A stretch of 64,000 nt of DNA from Methylococcaceae bacterium (GCA_016715325.1 JADKAL010000008.1:1-64000), one strand, 5' to 3'; shown: positions 11,529 to 20,219, numbered from the stretch's first letter. Made by a program: numbers and translations. Notes: a model not told the origin generated them from the sequence alone.

Positions 11529-12953
11529 TCAGATGTCCCATTCATGAACAGGCGCGCCGCTTCGCTGTTTTTCCAAATAAGCCGCCACCAGATGCGCATT
11601 ATACCGCCGGTATTTTTCACGATAAGCCCGTTGCCATGTTGCGCCGGTTTGCCGGGATAATATTCTCGCTTTGAGAATGCCGAGGAAGGCATCTATATCA
11701 TTATTGTTAATGTTGAGTAAGCTCAATCCGCTTTTGGCCATCGGCAACAATTCGTCCAACAATAAGGTGCGCGCATCAATTTCACTGCCATCGATCCATG
11801 TCAGCGTGGCATTCAAACCGTCTTTGGCGGCGGCATAAAAATTAAGGCGTGTATGCTCAAAAGAAATATTTTGTTCCAGCGGTTCCTTCAAGTTGGTCAT
11901 GAAGCTTACCAAGCCAAAGTATAAAGCGGCGTTTGCCAGCATGTCCACGATGGTGGGCCCGGCCGGAAGTACCCGTTGCTCTATCCGAAAATGTGGCGTC
12001 TGGTCGCTATCGAAACCGATAAGCGGTCTGACCCAGCGCCAAATAGTGCCGTTGTGTAGCCGTAAATGCGTAAAATGTTCGACCGGCGAGTCGGTCAATA
12101 ACGGAATTAATACGGGATGATTCAGCACATTCTCGACGAAGCATTCATGAAGCGATTCCAATGCATAACCTTGTCCGAAACTGACGCGGCGATTTTCTTC
12201 CGAGGCGTTAGCGTTAATATCGACGGATTGCTCGAACAACGGAATCCGTGTTTCATCCCATAAATCCGCACCGAATAAATAGGGCGAATTCCCAGCCGCG
12301 GCAAGTATTGGCGCAGCGGCGATGAGCGATGCGTTGAATGATCGCACTGCATTCTTTTGCGATGTTTGTAAATGGATTTGAAAAGAGGTAGTTGCCGCTT
12401 CCAGCATGACATCCGAATGAGTGATGTCCAAGGTTTCATTGCCAGTTATAGAAATACGGAGCGGTTTGCCTTTACGCCGGTTTAATACTTGCTCGTTCAA
12501 CGCACGATAGCGCTTTAAGGAAGACATATTTGCCAAGCAGAGGTCTTTCTGCCGAATGGTCGGCAAGGTGCCGATCATCATCAGGAGGCTGTCCAAGCCG
12601 TGGGCGGCCTTTTGACAGCGCCGCCAGGTATTAGATAGTTCGGCGATCATTGAAGATAAAGCATTTCCCTTCAGAGCCTGAGGTTGTCCGTTAATTTCAA
12701 TATTAAACCGCGACAGTTCGGGAACAACCATCGGGTCGTTCAACGTATCGAGCAGTTGTTGATTGATGGGCGCCGGAAAATAGTTGTGATCCAACAGCCA
12801 GCATTCCAATTCATAACCGCCGACATCGCCGAGCGTTGAAAAACGTTTCTGCGCTAACAACGTTTCTAATAACGCAGTTTCATCGGTCAGTCGGCGCTGA
12901 TATTCAGCGAATGCGGTGTCGTCGAAATAGGTTTCCGAAATTTCCACGCCCAT
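11529..12953 (-). CDS. GCS2/YbdK-like glutamate-cysteine ligase family protein
   Basis: A 474-aa protein resembling the GCS2-type carboxylate-amine ligase fold. ELECWLLD near residue 50 and FNIEING near residue 85 supply the acidic metal-binding positions, with later blocks SFQIHLQ and RVSFGQGYA. It would join a glutamate-type gamma-carboxylate to an amine using ATP. Whether the amine is cysteine cannot be told. It is second of three closely spaced genes (macro domain, this ligase, M14 hydrolase). Classical gshA function is possible but not supported by a neighbouring gshB. Confidence 0.72.
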   Translation of the reverse strand: MGVEISETYFDDTAFAEYQRRLTDETALLETLLAQKRFSTLGDVGGYELECWLLDHNYFPAPINQQLLDTLNDPMVVPELSRFNIEINGQPQALKGNALSSMIAELSNTWRRCQKAAHGLDSLLMMIGTLPTIRQKDLCLANMSSLKRYRALNEQVLNRRKGKPLRISITGNETLDITHSDVMLEAATTSFQIHLQTSQKNAVRSFNASLIAAAPILAAAGNSPYLFGADLWDETRIPLFEQSVDINANASEENRRVSFGQGYALESLHECFVENVLNHPVLIPLLTDSPVEHFTHLRLHNGTIWRWVRPLIGFDSDQTPHFRIEQRVLPAGPTIVDMLANAALYFGLVSFMTNLKEPLEQNISFEHTRLNFYAAAKDGLNATLTWIDGSEIDARTLLLDELLPMAKSGLSLLNINNNDIDAFLGILKARILSRQTGATWQRAYREKYRRYNAHLVAAYLEKQRSGAPVHEWDI

Positions 12954-12970
12954 CGCATTTGTCTCAACGG

Positions 12971-13459
12971 CTATGCGGGTTCGTTTGCAGCGACGTCTTT
13001 ATGAAAAGTCGTATAGATGTAGATTGGTATAGTCAGGTCGCCTAAGTGTTTTTCAATAAGCGGCGAGACATCTTTCCAATCCAGCCCGCCGACACCCGTT
13101 GCCAGTCGCGGTAAGGCTACACTAGAAAATTTTTCTGTATCGATTAGTTTATGCAATTCGCGCAGACTATGGTTTACATGTTCTAGGGTTGCTTTGCCTG
13201 GTTTTTCGCCATGTCCGTAAGCGGCTTCTTGAGTAAATAAATTGATAATGCGAGTGCTTTGCGCGCCGCTCCACATCCATAATGTGCCCGATTTCGGATG
13301 CGATGTTTGGCAATAATGCCGGAAGTCTTTATACATAGACGGCCAAGATTCTCTCAAACTATGCGCCAATCCGCTTGAAAAAGGATCATTGGGTGCTACG
13401 CCGTGCGCAATGGCTTGCGCTTTGCTCAGTAAAATATCTCCGCTTACTTGATGAATCAT
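12971..13459 (-). CDS. macro-domain protein (probable ADP-ribose-binding or -hydrolysing)
   Basis: A single 162-aa macro domain. The N-terminal strand-loop reads VSGDILLSKAQAIAHGVAPND and the second loop PRLATGVGGLDW, the segment that holds the distal ribose and phosphate in ADP-ribosylglutamate hydrolases of the TARG1/DarG type. The usual N-terminal asparagine-rich HGCN loop is replaced by HGVAPND. It is first in the operon, 17 bases before the GCS2-like gene. Role with the two downstream enzymes is unknown. Confidence 0.8.
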   Translation of the reverse strand: MIHQVSGDILLSKAQAIAHGVAPNDPFSSGLAHSLRESWPSMYKDFRHYCQTSHPKSGTLWMWSGAQSTRIINLFTQEAAYGHGEKPGKATLEHVNHSLRELHKLIDTEKFSSVALPRLATGVGGLDWKDVSPLIEKHLGDLTIPIYIYTTFHKDVAANEPA

Positions 13460-13570
13460 AATTAGTCCTACAATTGAAAAATAAATAAAACAAATAACAA
13501 CTCCCTATTTAGATAAGGAGGGAATTGACGATTATTGTAATTATTCTGAGGAGCTCGATATTGTTTCAGA

Positions 13571-13608
13571 TCAAGATTATTGAACTTTTAACCGATTATT
13601 AATCTTGA
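13571..13608. repeat. inverted repeat in the divergent intergenic region
   Basis: TCAAGATTA at 13571-13579 and TAATCTTGA at 13600-13608 form a 9-bp inverted repeat with a 20-base AT-rich spacer, between the macro-domain gene and the porin. It could be an operator or a hairpin; nothing further distinguishes these. Confidence 0.4.
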
Positions 13609-13667
13609 GTCATCCTATAAAGCGCTAATTATTGATAAATCAAAGGCGACTTAATAAGCACACATAA

Positions 13668-13692
13668 AATACAAATAAGAATCATTTGTATT
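13668..13692 (+). promoter_or_regulatory. Fur-box-like operator upstream of the porin
   Basis: AATACAAAT and ATTTGTATT form a perfect 9-bp inverted repeat around AAGAATC. The centre AATAAGAATCATT matches the core of the Fur consensus (GATAATGAGAATCATTATC) at about 11 of 19 positions. It overlaps the -35 hexamer of the porin promoter, the place expected for iron-dependent repression. Confidence 0.68.
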
Positions 13693-13715
13693 AACTTGTG
13701 TGTTTGTATTATACT
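13686..13715 (+). promoter_or_regulatory. predicted promoter of the porin gene
   Basis: TTGTAT at 13686-13691 and TATACT at 13710-13715 are spaced 18 bases apart. The site lies just before a GGAAGGAG ribosome-binding region and overlaps the Fur-like box. Confidence 0.5.
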
Positions 13716-13751
13716 CCTTCCATATTTTTAATTATGGAAGGAGAAAATGTA

Positions 13752-15158
13752 ATGATAATCCGACGTTTAGCACTGAAAAAAAGTGTCTTAACAATATCCT
13801 TAATTCTGAGCGCTCCAAGTTATGCGCTTGAAAAGCCGAAAACAATGGAGGATATGTGGAAGATCATCCAGGCTCAGCAACAAGAAATTGAGGCTATGAA
13901 AGCAAAAATATCGAATGTGCCGGTCAGCGATCAACCGCCCTCCGCCACTGCAGATGCAGGCCATGTTAAAAATCTCGAACGCAAGACCGATGTGCTGAGT
14001 CAGGAAGTGGAAAAGCTTCGGACAAATTTAGCCATTCCGGAAGAAGCCAAATACAAAAGTATGTACGGCTTGGGACCGGCGGCGTCGAAGATTTATCAAG
14101 TCGGAAAAGGGTTATCGATCGGTGGTTACGGCGAGGCCAATTATTCTGCAAAAGTCGGCGATAAAGGAGATGCTACAAACGATGCCGATCTCGAGCGATT
14201 TGTGTTGTATGCCGGTTATAAATTTACCGACAATATCCTATTTAACAGCGAATTAGAATTCGAACATGCAACTACCGGTGAAGGCAGTGAAGAAAAAGGA
14301 GAGGTTTCTGTCGAATTTGCCGCCCTCGATTTTTTCATCGATCCAATGGCGAATGTTCGGGCCGGTTTAATTTTAATGCCGATGGGATTTATCAACCCTA
14401 TTCATGAACCGCCGTTTTTCTTCGGTAATAACCGTCCGGTTGTCGAGCGAAATATTATTCCGGCGACTTGGCGGGAGATGGGTGTTGGTTTGTTCGGTCA
14501 AATCACGCCCGAGTTGACTTATACCACTTATTTGGTTAACGGTTTAAACGCCGAAGATTTTTCTTCTAGCGGTATCAGAGACGGTAGAGGCGGCGGAAGT
14601 CAGGCGAAAGCGGAAACCTTCGGCTACGTGGCGCGCGTCGATTATGCACCGCAAGCGGTCCCCGGATTAACGGTCGGCGGTTCTGCTTATGTAGGTGAGG
14701 CAGGGCAAAATGAAACCTTCGCCGGTAAAAAAGCAAGCGTCTTTACTCAACTTTATGAAGCGCATGCGCAATGGAAATACAGAGGTTGGGAATGGCGTGC
14801 GTTAGGTTCATGGGGGCATATCAATAATGCCGATTTATTGAGCATGGCAAAAGGCGAAACCATTGGAAAAGAGAATTACGGCTGGTATACCGAACTCGGT
14901 TATGATGTTTTACCACTGCTAATAAGCGATACCGATCAATACTTGGCGCCGTTTTTCCGCTATGAGCAATTCGATACCATCGCAGAAGCGCCGGATGGAT
15001 TTCTCGACAATGAAAACATGGATCGCCACATTTATCAGTTCGGTTTACAGTACAAGCCGATACCGAATGTCGTTATCAAAGCGGATTACCGGAATATTAA
15101 TGCTAAAAAAGGCAGTGTGCCGGACGACTTTAACTTAGGCTTCGGTTTTATTTTCTAA
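13752..15158 (+). CDS. outer-membrane porin (phosphate-selective porin O/P-like)
   Basis: A 468-aa protein from ATG 13752, chosen for the GGAAGGAG upstream and the clean signal peptide ending near SYALEKP. After the signal there is a short coiled-coil (about residues 30-90, heptad-like MWKIIQAQQQEIEAMKAK), followed by a beta-barrel of alternating aromatic strands. The last residues LGFGFIF give the terminal aromatic expected for BAM-dependent insertion. The coiled coil plus 16-strand-type barrel resembles OprO/OprP-like porins. The preceding Fur-like box suggests iron-linked expression, and the cluster context suggests uptake linked to periplasmic redox chemistry (inference). Confidence 0.75.
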   Translation: MIIRRLALKKSVLTISLILSAPSYALEKPKTMEDMWKIIQAQQQEIEAMKAKISNVPVSDQPPSATADAGHVKNLERKTDVLSQEVEKLRTNLAIPEEAKYKSMYGLGPAASKIYQVGKGLSIGGYGEANYSAKVGDKGDATNDADLERFVLYAGYKFTDNILFNSELEFEHATTGEGSEEKGEVSVEFAALDFFIDPMANVRAGLILMPMGFINPIHEPPFFFGNNRPVVERNIIPATWREMGVGLFGQITPELTYTTYLVNGLNAEDFSSSGIRDGRGGGSQAKAETFGYVARVDYAPQAVPGLTVGGSAYVGEAGQNETFAGKKASVFTQLYEAHAQWKYRGWEWRALGSWGHINNADLLSMAKGETIGKENYGWYTELGYDVLPLLISDTDQYLAPFFRYEQFDTIAEAPDGFLDNENMDRHIYQFGLQYKPIPNVVIKADYRNINAKKGSVPDDFNLGFGFIF

Positions 15159-15297
15159 CAACATTTTGTGATAATCTTTACCGATTATACTTTCATGTTG
15201 TTAATTTGATAGCAAAAATGCAAGCCGTCGGTTAAGTTTTATTAAAAGGTAATTGACGGTTTGATTTAGTTGTTTTTCGTATAAGTTTAAATATATT

Positions 15298-15849
15298 ATG
15301 AAAATATCCGGGAATAGAATGTTAATGAGTATCGTATTGCTATTAGCGGTATCGGTACCTGTTACGGCTACGATTTTTTTTAGCAAGAATGAAGCGATGG
15401 TTTTGGCATTCGGCGAAGCTGCGAAAGTTGAAACATTATCTTTATTTCCTGATGAACAGCAAAAACAGACTATAGAGAAAGAAGCTAAAGTTAAATTGGA
15501 CTCGGGGATGTTTAGCTTTTACGTTGGCAAACAAGAAGACAAAATAGTCGGTTATGCCTCTATAGAAACGATCACTGTGCGAACAAAGCCCGAAACCTTA
15601 ATGATCGTATTAACACCGGAAGGGAGTGTTCGCAATGTCTATACGCTCGCATTTCATGAGCCGCCGGAATATCAGCCGCCGGAGAACTGGTTTAATCAAC
15701 TGATAGGAAAGCCGCTTGAGGAAATGGATTTTAGTAAAGGCATTCAAGGCGTCGCCGGCGCAACGTTAAGTACGCGTGCGGCGGTTAGCAGCACGCGGAA
15801 AGTCGTTTCCATTTTTCGTACGATGCTGAAAAACCAAGGCCAACCCTGA
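15298..15849 (+). CDS. membrane-anchored FMN-binding domain protein
   Basis: A 183-aa protein with one N-terminal hydrophobic segment (about residues 8-28) and a periplasmic FMN-binding domain like those of RnfG and NqrC. The motif region QGVAGATLST holds the GAT triplet (Thr156), where ApbE attaches FMN covalently in this family. The upstream Asp and Ser/Thr of the usual ApbE motif are not conserved, so flavinylation is likely but not certain. Its stop overlaps the start of the next gene, so the two are probably co-translated. Confidence 0.78.
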   Translation: MKISGNRMLMSIVLLLAVSVPVTATIFFSKNEAMVLAFGEAAKVETLSLFPDEQQKQTIEKEAKVKLDSGMFSFYVGKQEDKIVGYASIETITVRTKPETLMIVLTPEGSVRNVYTLAFHEPPEYQPPENWFNQLIGKPLEEMDFSKGIQGVAGATLSTRAAVSSTRKVVSIFRTMLKNQGQP

Positions 15850-16353
15850 TGCGATATTTCGTGACCGGCGAACAACACAGGAAATCATTGTTGAATGCGC
15901 TTGTATTAATGTTTTTAGGATACGTTGCCTTGTTATGGTTGAGCAACGGTTTGATGTATTTCCATCACATGGATTTAACCGCAAAATCTGTGGTTGTCTA
16001 TTATCTGGGTTCCGAAGAAGAATTTACTCAGCCGAGAAGCTATCAAGGAATGTTGGAGGTATCGCACTTTCACTTGTTTTCAATGGGCATGCTGGTGGTG
16101 ACGTTGACGCATTTAATGTTAATGACTAATTTTTCCATACGCTTAAAAAATTTGGTTAAGCGCATTAGTTTATATCTCAGCGATTGCCGATGAAGCAGGC
16201 GGCTGGCTAGTCAGATTTGTGCACCCGTTATTTGCTTATTTCAAGATAGCATCCTTTCTGACATTGGAGTTTTCATTAGCGGCGTTAATTTGTGTCGTTA
16301 CATTCGCGCTTTTGAGTTCGAGAAGGCATTTTAAAGAGGTTGAACAAAATTAA
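15849..16353 (+). CDS. four-TM histidine-containing membrane protein (cytochrome-b-like), frameshifted
   Basis: The first frame ends at 16193 after NFSIRLK. If the six-A run near 16143-16148 had five A residues, the reading would continue as IWLSALVYISAIADEAGGW and end at 16353, giving a coherent 167-aa protein with four hydrophobic segments. Histidines at 39, 40, 73, 75, 88 and 125 lie in or next to the membrane segments and could hold heme b. This is an inference from spacing, as I recognise no named family. It starts inside the stop of the FMN-binding gene and probably passes electrons to it. No homologous name can be given safely. Confidence 0.62.
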
Positions 16354-16491
16354 AGGCATCAATAAATGGAAATAAAAAAATCATCGGAGGGTGTTTGGTG
16401 AGGTTATTGTCCGCAATACATTTCAGGTCCGTTTATAAGAGTTGAGTCAAAGTCGATATGCGCGTTCTATTTTGAAGAAATTAACAAAACC

Positions 16492-16519
16492 TTGACTTTA
16501 ATGTTGCCTAAAGTATCAT
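16492..16519 (+). promoter_or_regulatory. sigma70-type promoter of the 44-aa membrane protein
   Basis: TTGACT at 16492-16497 and TATCAT at 16514-16519 are separated by 16 bases. With the terminator at 16735 this defines an independent short transcript. Confidence 0.55.
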
Positions 16520-16580
16520 TATCCGCTCCATTTGCTAGATAAATAGCAATTTCTAAAAACAAATTATAGGTAGGACAGAT

Positions 16581-16715
16581 ATGGGGTTCATCTTAGATTT
16601 AACTGAAACATTAAAAACACCGGCTGGTGTTGTAGGTCTAATTGTGGTTGTAGGCGCAGTTGCGATGTTGTTTAAATGGGTTTTCGCGCCACATCCAGAC
16701 GACGAACAAAAATAA
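16581..16715 (+). CDS. 44-residue single-pass membrane microprotein
   Basis: ATG at 16581 follows a GTAGGACAG ribosome-binding region. The product has a short polar N-terminus (MGFILDLTETLKTP), one hydrophobic helix rich in G, V and A (about residues 15-33), and a charged tail ending HPDDEQK. It has its own promoter and a strong terminator, which argues that it is a real, possibly abundant product. It could be a small subunit of a membrane complex. I recognise no family. Confidence 0.6.
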   Translation: MGFILDLTETLKTPAGVVGLIVVVGAVAMLFKWVFAPHPDDEQK

Positions 16716-16734
16716 GTTTTATTGATTTTCTTTT

Positions 16735-16780
16735 AAGGCCGCTATCGATTCGATCGAATCGATAGCGGCCTTAGTTTTTT
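16735..16780 (+). terminator. very strong terminator after the membrane microprotein
   Basis: A perfect 17-bp stem (16735-16751 with 16756-16772) around a GATC loop is followed by a T-rich stretch. The whole stem is a 38-base palindrome. Confidence 0.9.
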
Positions 16781-16848
16781 GTGGTTTCAGTTTTTTAATT
16801 TCAATTACTGGATAAATCCAGTGTCGCTTTATTATTTCGGATTCCGAA

Positions 16849-18753
16849 ATGTACTCATTTATTTACCAGAAGATTTTCCAGTTACTTTCCAAACAAGTAC
16901 CGGCTACCGGCATCGGATTATTACGTTGCCTATACGGGCTTGTTACCTTGCAGGAAGTTTTTTTCCTGAATTATTTCGATCATTTAATTTTCGATCCGAT
17001 TCCTTTTATCGATGTCGAGTTTCCGTCGATACCCTTGTTTTTAAGTTTGTGGACCGTTGTCGCTTTTTTTGTGGTTATCGGATATCGATACCAATTTACG
17101 ATGATCGCAAATTACCTTTTTTGGATCGTGTTCGTAAATTTCACCTCGATGCAACGGGATTTCGACGGCGGGTTCGACACGTTTATGATCGGTGTCGGAT
17201 TTTTTCTGCTGTTTATGCCGGGCGATCGGTTCTTTTCAATCGATAGTTTGCGCTACAAGCTCAGTAAGCCTTTTACACACTACAGTCATTATCCACCGCC
17301 CAAAGTTACTGCATTGGCTTACTATGCGCCAGTTTTTGTGTGCTTGGGCTGGCTTTATTTAGATTCCGACGTTCATAAAATGTTTGCCCAACATTGGCGT
17401 AACGGTTTAGGATCGTGGCTGCCTGCAACGCAGCCGTATTATGTGTCGGCTATCGACATGTCGCCGTTGCTCAATATCGAATGGTTACAAAAATCGATCG
17501 GTTACACGATCATGATTTTTCAAGCCACGTTTATGTTTTTATTTGCGCATCGGTGTTTGCGTGTCGTTTATCTTTTTATCGGTATTGGTCTCCATCTCGG
17601 CATTACACTGACTTTAAACATTTACCCTTTCGGTTTAGGAATGCTTTCTTGTTATGTGTTGCTGGTTCCATTCAGTTGGTGGCGGCGAGTCAGTTCGTGG
17701 TTTAAATCAGCAAATCCGGCGTTAACGGTCTTTTACGATAAAGATTGTCCGTTATGCAATCGAACCATTCTTACTCTCAACCATTTCGATTTGTTTAAGT
17801 GTATCGATTTTCAAAATGCGCAAAACCACGCCTTAAAATATCCGAAGCTTGCGCAAGTCGGCATGGAAACATTATTGACTGATTTATACGCCGTAGACGG
17901 ACGTGGCGAGGTTTTTTTCGGTGTCGAAACCTATCGTCGAATTTTGCTAAAAATGATTTATCCGGCTCCTCTGGGCTTTATTTTAGGACTGCCCGGAATT
18001 CTTCAATTAGCGGATAAAAAATATCGGGCCATAGCAGATTCGCGGCAAAGAATTAATTGCGGGACGGAATGCATCGTCGATCCACCTTTGGCGGATAAAA
18101 CGTTCTATCACCGCATATTCGAGGAATACGCGAGCCGAAGACCCAAAGCGCTTTCAAGAAAGCTGGCAAAAATAACGGTCGCGCTTATTATTTTGCAATT
18201 GAACAGTTCGATTCATTATGGGGTTTTTTATCGACTACCCTTCGATTATAAAAAAATAGCGGTCAGCCAGTCTATTTCGGAAGCCAGCAATGCATTGCTG
18301 ATGGTATCGTCGACTTTCGTCGGTATAACGCCCCATGCGCTGTATTTGCACGATCATTTTGCCGGTTACGATCACATATTGGCAATTACTTATCAAGATA
18401 GTCAAGGTGACGAGCATTGGCTACCGTTTGTCAACGAGCAAGGACGGTTTCTTGCGCCGAATTGGGGGCGCGTTCACTCAATGTGGGCGAATATTGCGGT
18501 TACGCCAACGATAAACAATGTTAGAGTCCGAAAATTTATCATGAAAGTTACGGCATTCTGGGGGCATAAAATCGGGTTGAATCTTGAAAATACGGAATTT
18601 AAGATCAAAATGAAAAAAATAGATTCACCTTCCGATTGGGTATACGACCAATTACATAAAAACTTTGAATCTGAATGGGTTACTATCGGAGCAGTGCGTT
18701 GGATGGGTAATGAAATATATTACGATTTACCGCCGGACATCAATTCACTATAG
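16849..18753 (+). CDS. HTTM-domain membrane protein fused to a DCC (DUF393) thiol-oxidoreductase-like domain
   Basis: A 634-aa protein. Residues 1-285 have several membrane segments and the HTTM pattern related to the membrane part of vitamin-K-dependent gamma-carboxylase (FDGGFDTFMIGVGF, GIGLHLGITLTLNIYPFG). Residues 290-420 form a DCC domain with FYDKDCPLCNR (Cys300, Cys303), a thioredoxin-like CxxC pair. The C-terminal 200 residues are soluble with one further hydrophobic segment. A redox or carboxylase-like membrane function is inferred; the substrate is unknown. The start ATG at 16849 lies 70 bases after the terminator of the microprotein gene. Confidence 0.78.
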   Translation: MYSFIYQKIFQLLSKQVPATGIGLLRCLYGLVTLQEVFFLNYFDHLIFDPIPFIDVEFPSIPLFLSLWTVVAFFVVIGYRYQFTMIANYLFWIVFVNFTSMQRDFDGGFDTFMIGVGFFLLFMPGDRFFSIDSLRYKLSKPFTHYSHYPPPKVTALAYYAPVFVCLGWLYLDSDVHKMFAQHWRNGLGSWLPATQPYYVSAIDMSPLLNIEWLQKSIGYTIMIFQATFMFLFAHRCLRVVYLFIGIGLHLGITLTLNIYPFGLGMLSCYVLLVPFSWWRRVSSWFKSANPALTVFYDKDCPLCNRTILTLNHFDLFKCIDFQNAQNHALKYPKLAQVGMETLLTDLYAVDGRGEVFFGVETYRRILLKMIYPAPLGFILGLPGILQLADKKYRAIADSRQRINCGTECIVDPPLADKTFYHRIFEEYASRRPKALSRKLAKITVALIILQLNSSIHYGVFYRLPFDYKKIAVSQSISEASNALLMVSSTFVGITPHALYLHDHFAGYDHILAITYQDSQGDEHWLPFVNEQGRFLAPNWGRVHSMWANIAVTPTINNVRVRKFIMKVTAFWGHKIGLNLENTEFKIKMKKIDSPSDWVYDQLHKNFESEWVTIGAVRWMGNEIYYDLPPDINSL

Positions 18754-18863
18754 GGAATAAGGTTTTAATGTATTGCATCCCCTTTCTAGTCATGATATAA
18801 ATTCACCGTGCTTTTAAGGCGCACAATAAAATAAAAAATTCAAACCCATTGGAGGATAATTTT

Positions 18864-18983
18864 ATGAAAAAAGTTATATCACTAGTAGCTGTCGCATTAA
18901 TGATTGTTGGCTTAACAGGCTGTATGGATCCTCAAGACGGAACAAAACAAAGACCTGGTGAGTCAAGCCACATCGCTCTTTAA
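18864..18983 (+). CDS. 39-residue lipoprotein
   Basis: ATG at 18864 follows TTGGAGGATAA. The product has a signal sequence MKKVISLVAVALMIVGLTGC with lipobox LTGC (Cys20), leaving a mature part of only 20 residues (MDPQDGTKQRPGESSHIAL after the Cys). A terminator follows 15 bases after the stop. It is too short for most gene callers. Function is unknown; entericidin-like or small structural lipoproteins are comparable in size. Confidence 0.65.
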   Translation: MKKVISLVAVALMIVGLTGCMDPQDGTKQRPGESSHIAL

Positions 18984-18997
18984 GATCTTTTCCGTTT

Positions 18998-19027
18998 AAA
19001 AAACCCAGCCTAGTGCTGGGTTTTTTT
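18998..19027 (+). terminator. terminator after the small lipoprotein gene
   Basis: The stem AAACCCAGC with GCTGGGTTT around CTAGT is followed by seven T residues, a classic rho-independent terminator. Confidence 0.88.
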
Positions 19028-19091
19028 ATGGGCGGGATTTAAGTGAATTCGTTTCCTTAAATCAGTTGACCAAGATTTTGGTCAACTTTCC

Positions 19092-20219
19092 TAGTGTAAC
19101 GTCCTCAACAAACATTAAGATATGATACAATTGGTGTCCATGAGAACGCCAATGAAAATTACACTGATTGAAGAGGATCGAACAGAACTGGAACGCTGGG
19201 TGAAGAGCCGGTCTGTTGGGGCTAAACAAAGACTACGGGCTAGAATGGTACTGATGACCGCCGAGGGCTTGTCAACAACGGTCATTATGGCAACGTTGGG
19301 GGTCAGCAACCCGACCTTGAACAAGTGGCGGAATCGCTATCTCGAAAGTGGTGTTGAAGGGCTCAAGAGAAGGCAAGACCCGCCCGTCGCGGATACCGCC
19401 GCTGCCGACTGACAAAGTCCAAGAAGTCCTGGCCTTGACATTGACCGGTAAACCGGCTGCCGCGACGCAGTGGAGTTGCCGGACGATGGCGGAGCAGGTC
19501 GGCATTTCCCGGATGGCGGTGCACGGCATCTGGCGGGAGCACAAACTGAAGCCCCATCAAGTGAAGGGCTTTAAGGTTTCGAACGACCCGCTGTTCGCCG
19601 AAAAGTTGCGCGATGTCGTGGGCCTTTACCTGGACCCACCGGAGAAGGCCATCGTGTTTTCCGTCGACGAGAAAAGCCAAATCCAGGCGCTAGATCGTAG
19701 CCAACCCGGCCTGCCGATGAAGCCGGGAAAATGCGGGACGATGACGCACGATTATAAGCGACATGGCACCACAACTTTGTTTGCGGCACTCGACGTGCAG
19801 ACCGGAACGGTGATTGGGCAATGCCAGCCCAGGCACCGCCATGACGAGTTCCTCAAGTTCCTGAAGACAATTGACCGGCGAACCGACAAAACCTTGGCAT
19901 TGCATTTGATCGTCGACAACTATGCGACGCACAAACATGCCGAAGTAAAGGACTGGCTGGCCCAGCATCCCCGGTTCCACTTACACTTCACGCCAACCTC
20001 GGCCTCATGGCTCAACTTAGTCGAGCGTTTCTTCCGGGACATTACCGAGGAACGTATCCGGCGTGGTGTTTTCCACAGTGTTGACGACCTCAAAACAGCG
20101 ATACAGGAGTATCTCGACCACCGCAATAGCAACCCAAAACCTTACCATTGGACAGCCAAACCAGAGACGATCTTGGCTAAAGTAGACAAAGCTAAAGATA
20201 TGTTGAGGACGTTACACTA
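19092..20219 (+). mobile_element. IS630-family insertion sequence
   Basis: Perfect 17-bp terminal inverted repeats (GTGTAACGTCCTCAACA and its complement) are flanked at both ends by TA (19092-19093 and 20218-20219), the target duplication expected for IS630/Tc1 elements. The element is about 1.12 kb and encodes a transposase in two overlapping frames. It sits between the small lipoprotein gene and the 3' end of parA, 9 bases beyond the parA stop, and interrupts neither. Confidence 0.93.

Noticed and set aside
13460..13667. tRNA or small-RNA gene in the divergent region before the porin
   Set aside because: No cloverleaf or Rho-independent 3' end was found; only the inverted repeat and Fur-like box are supported.
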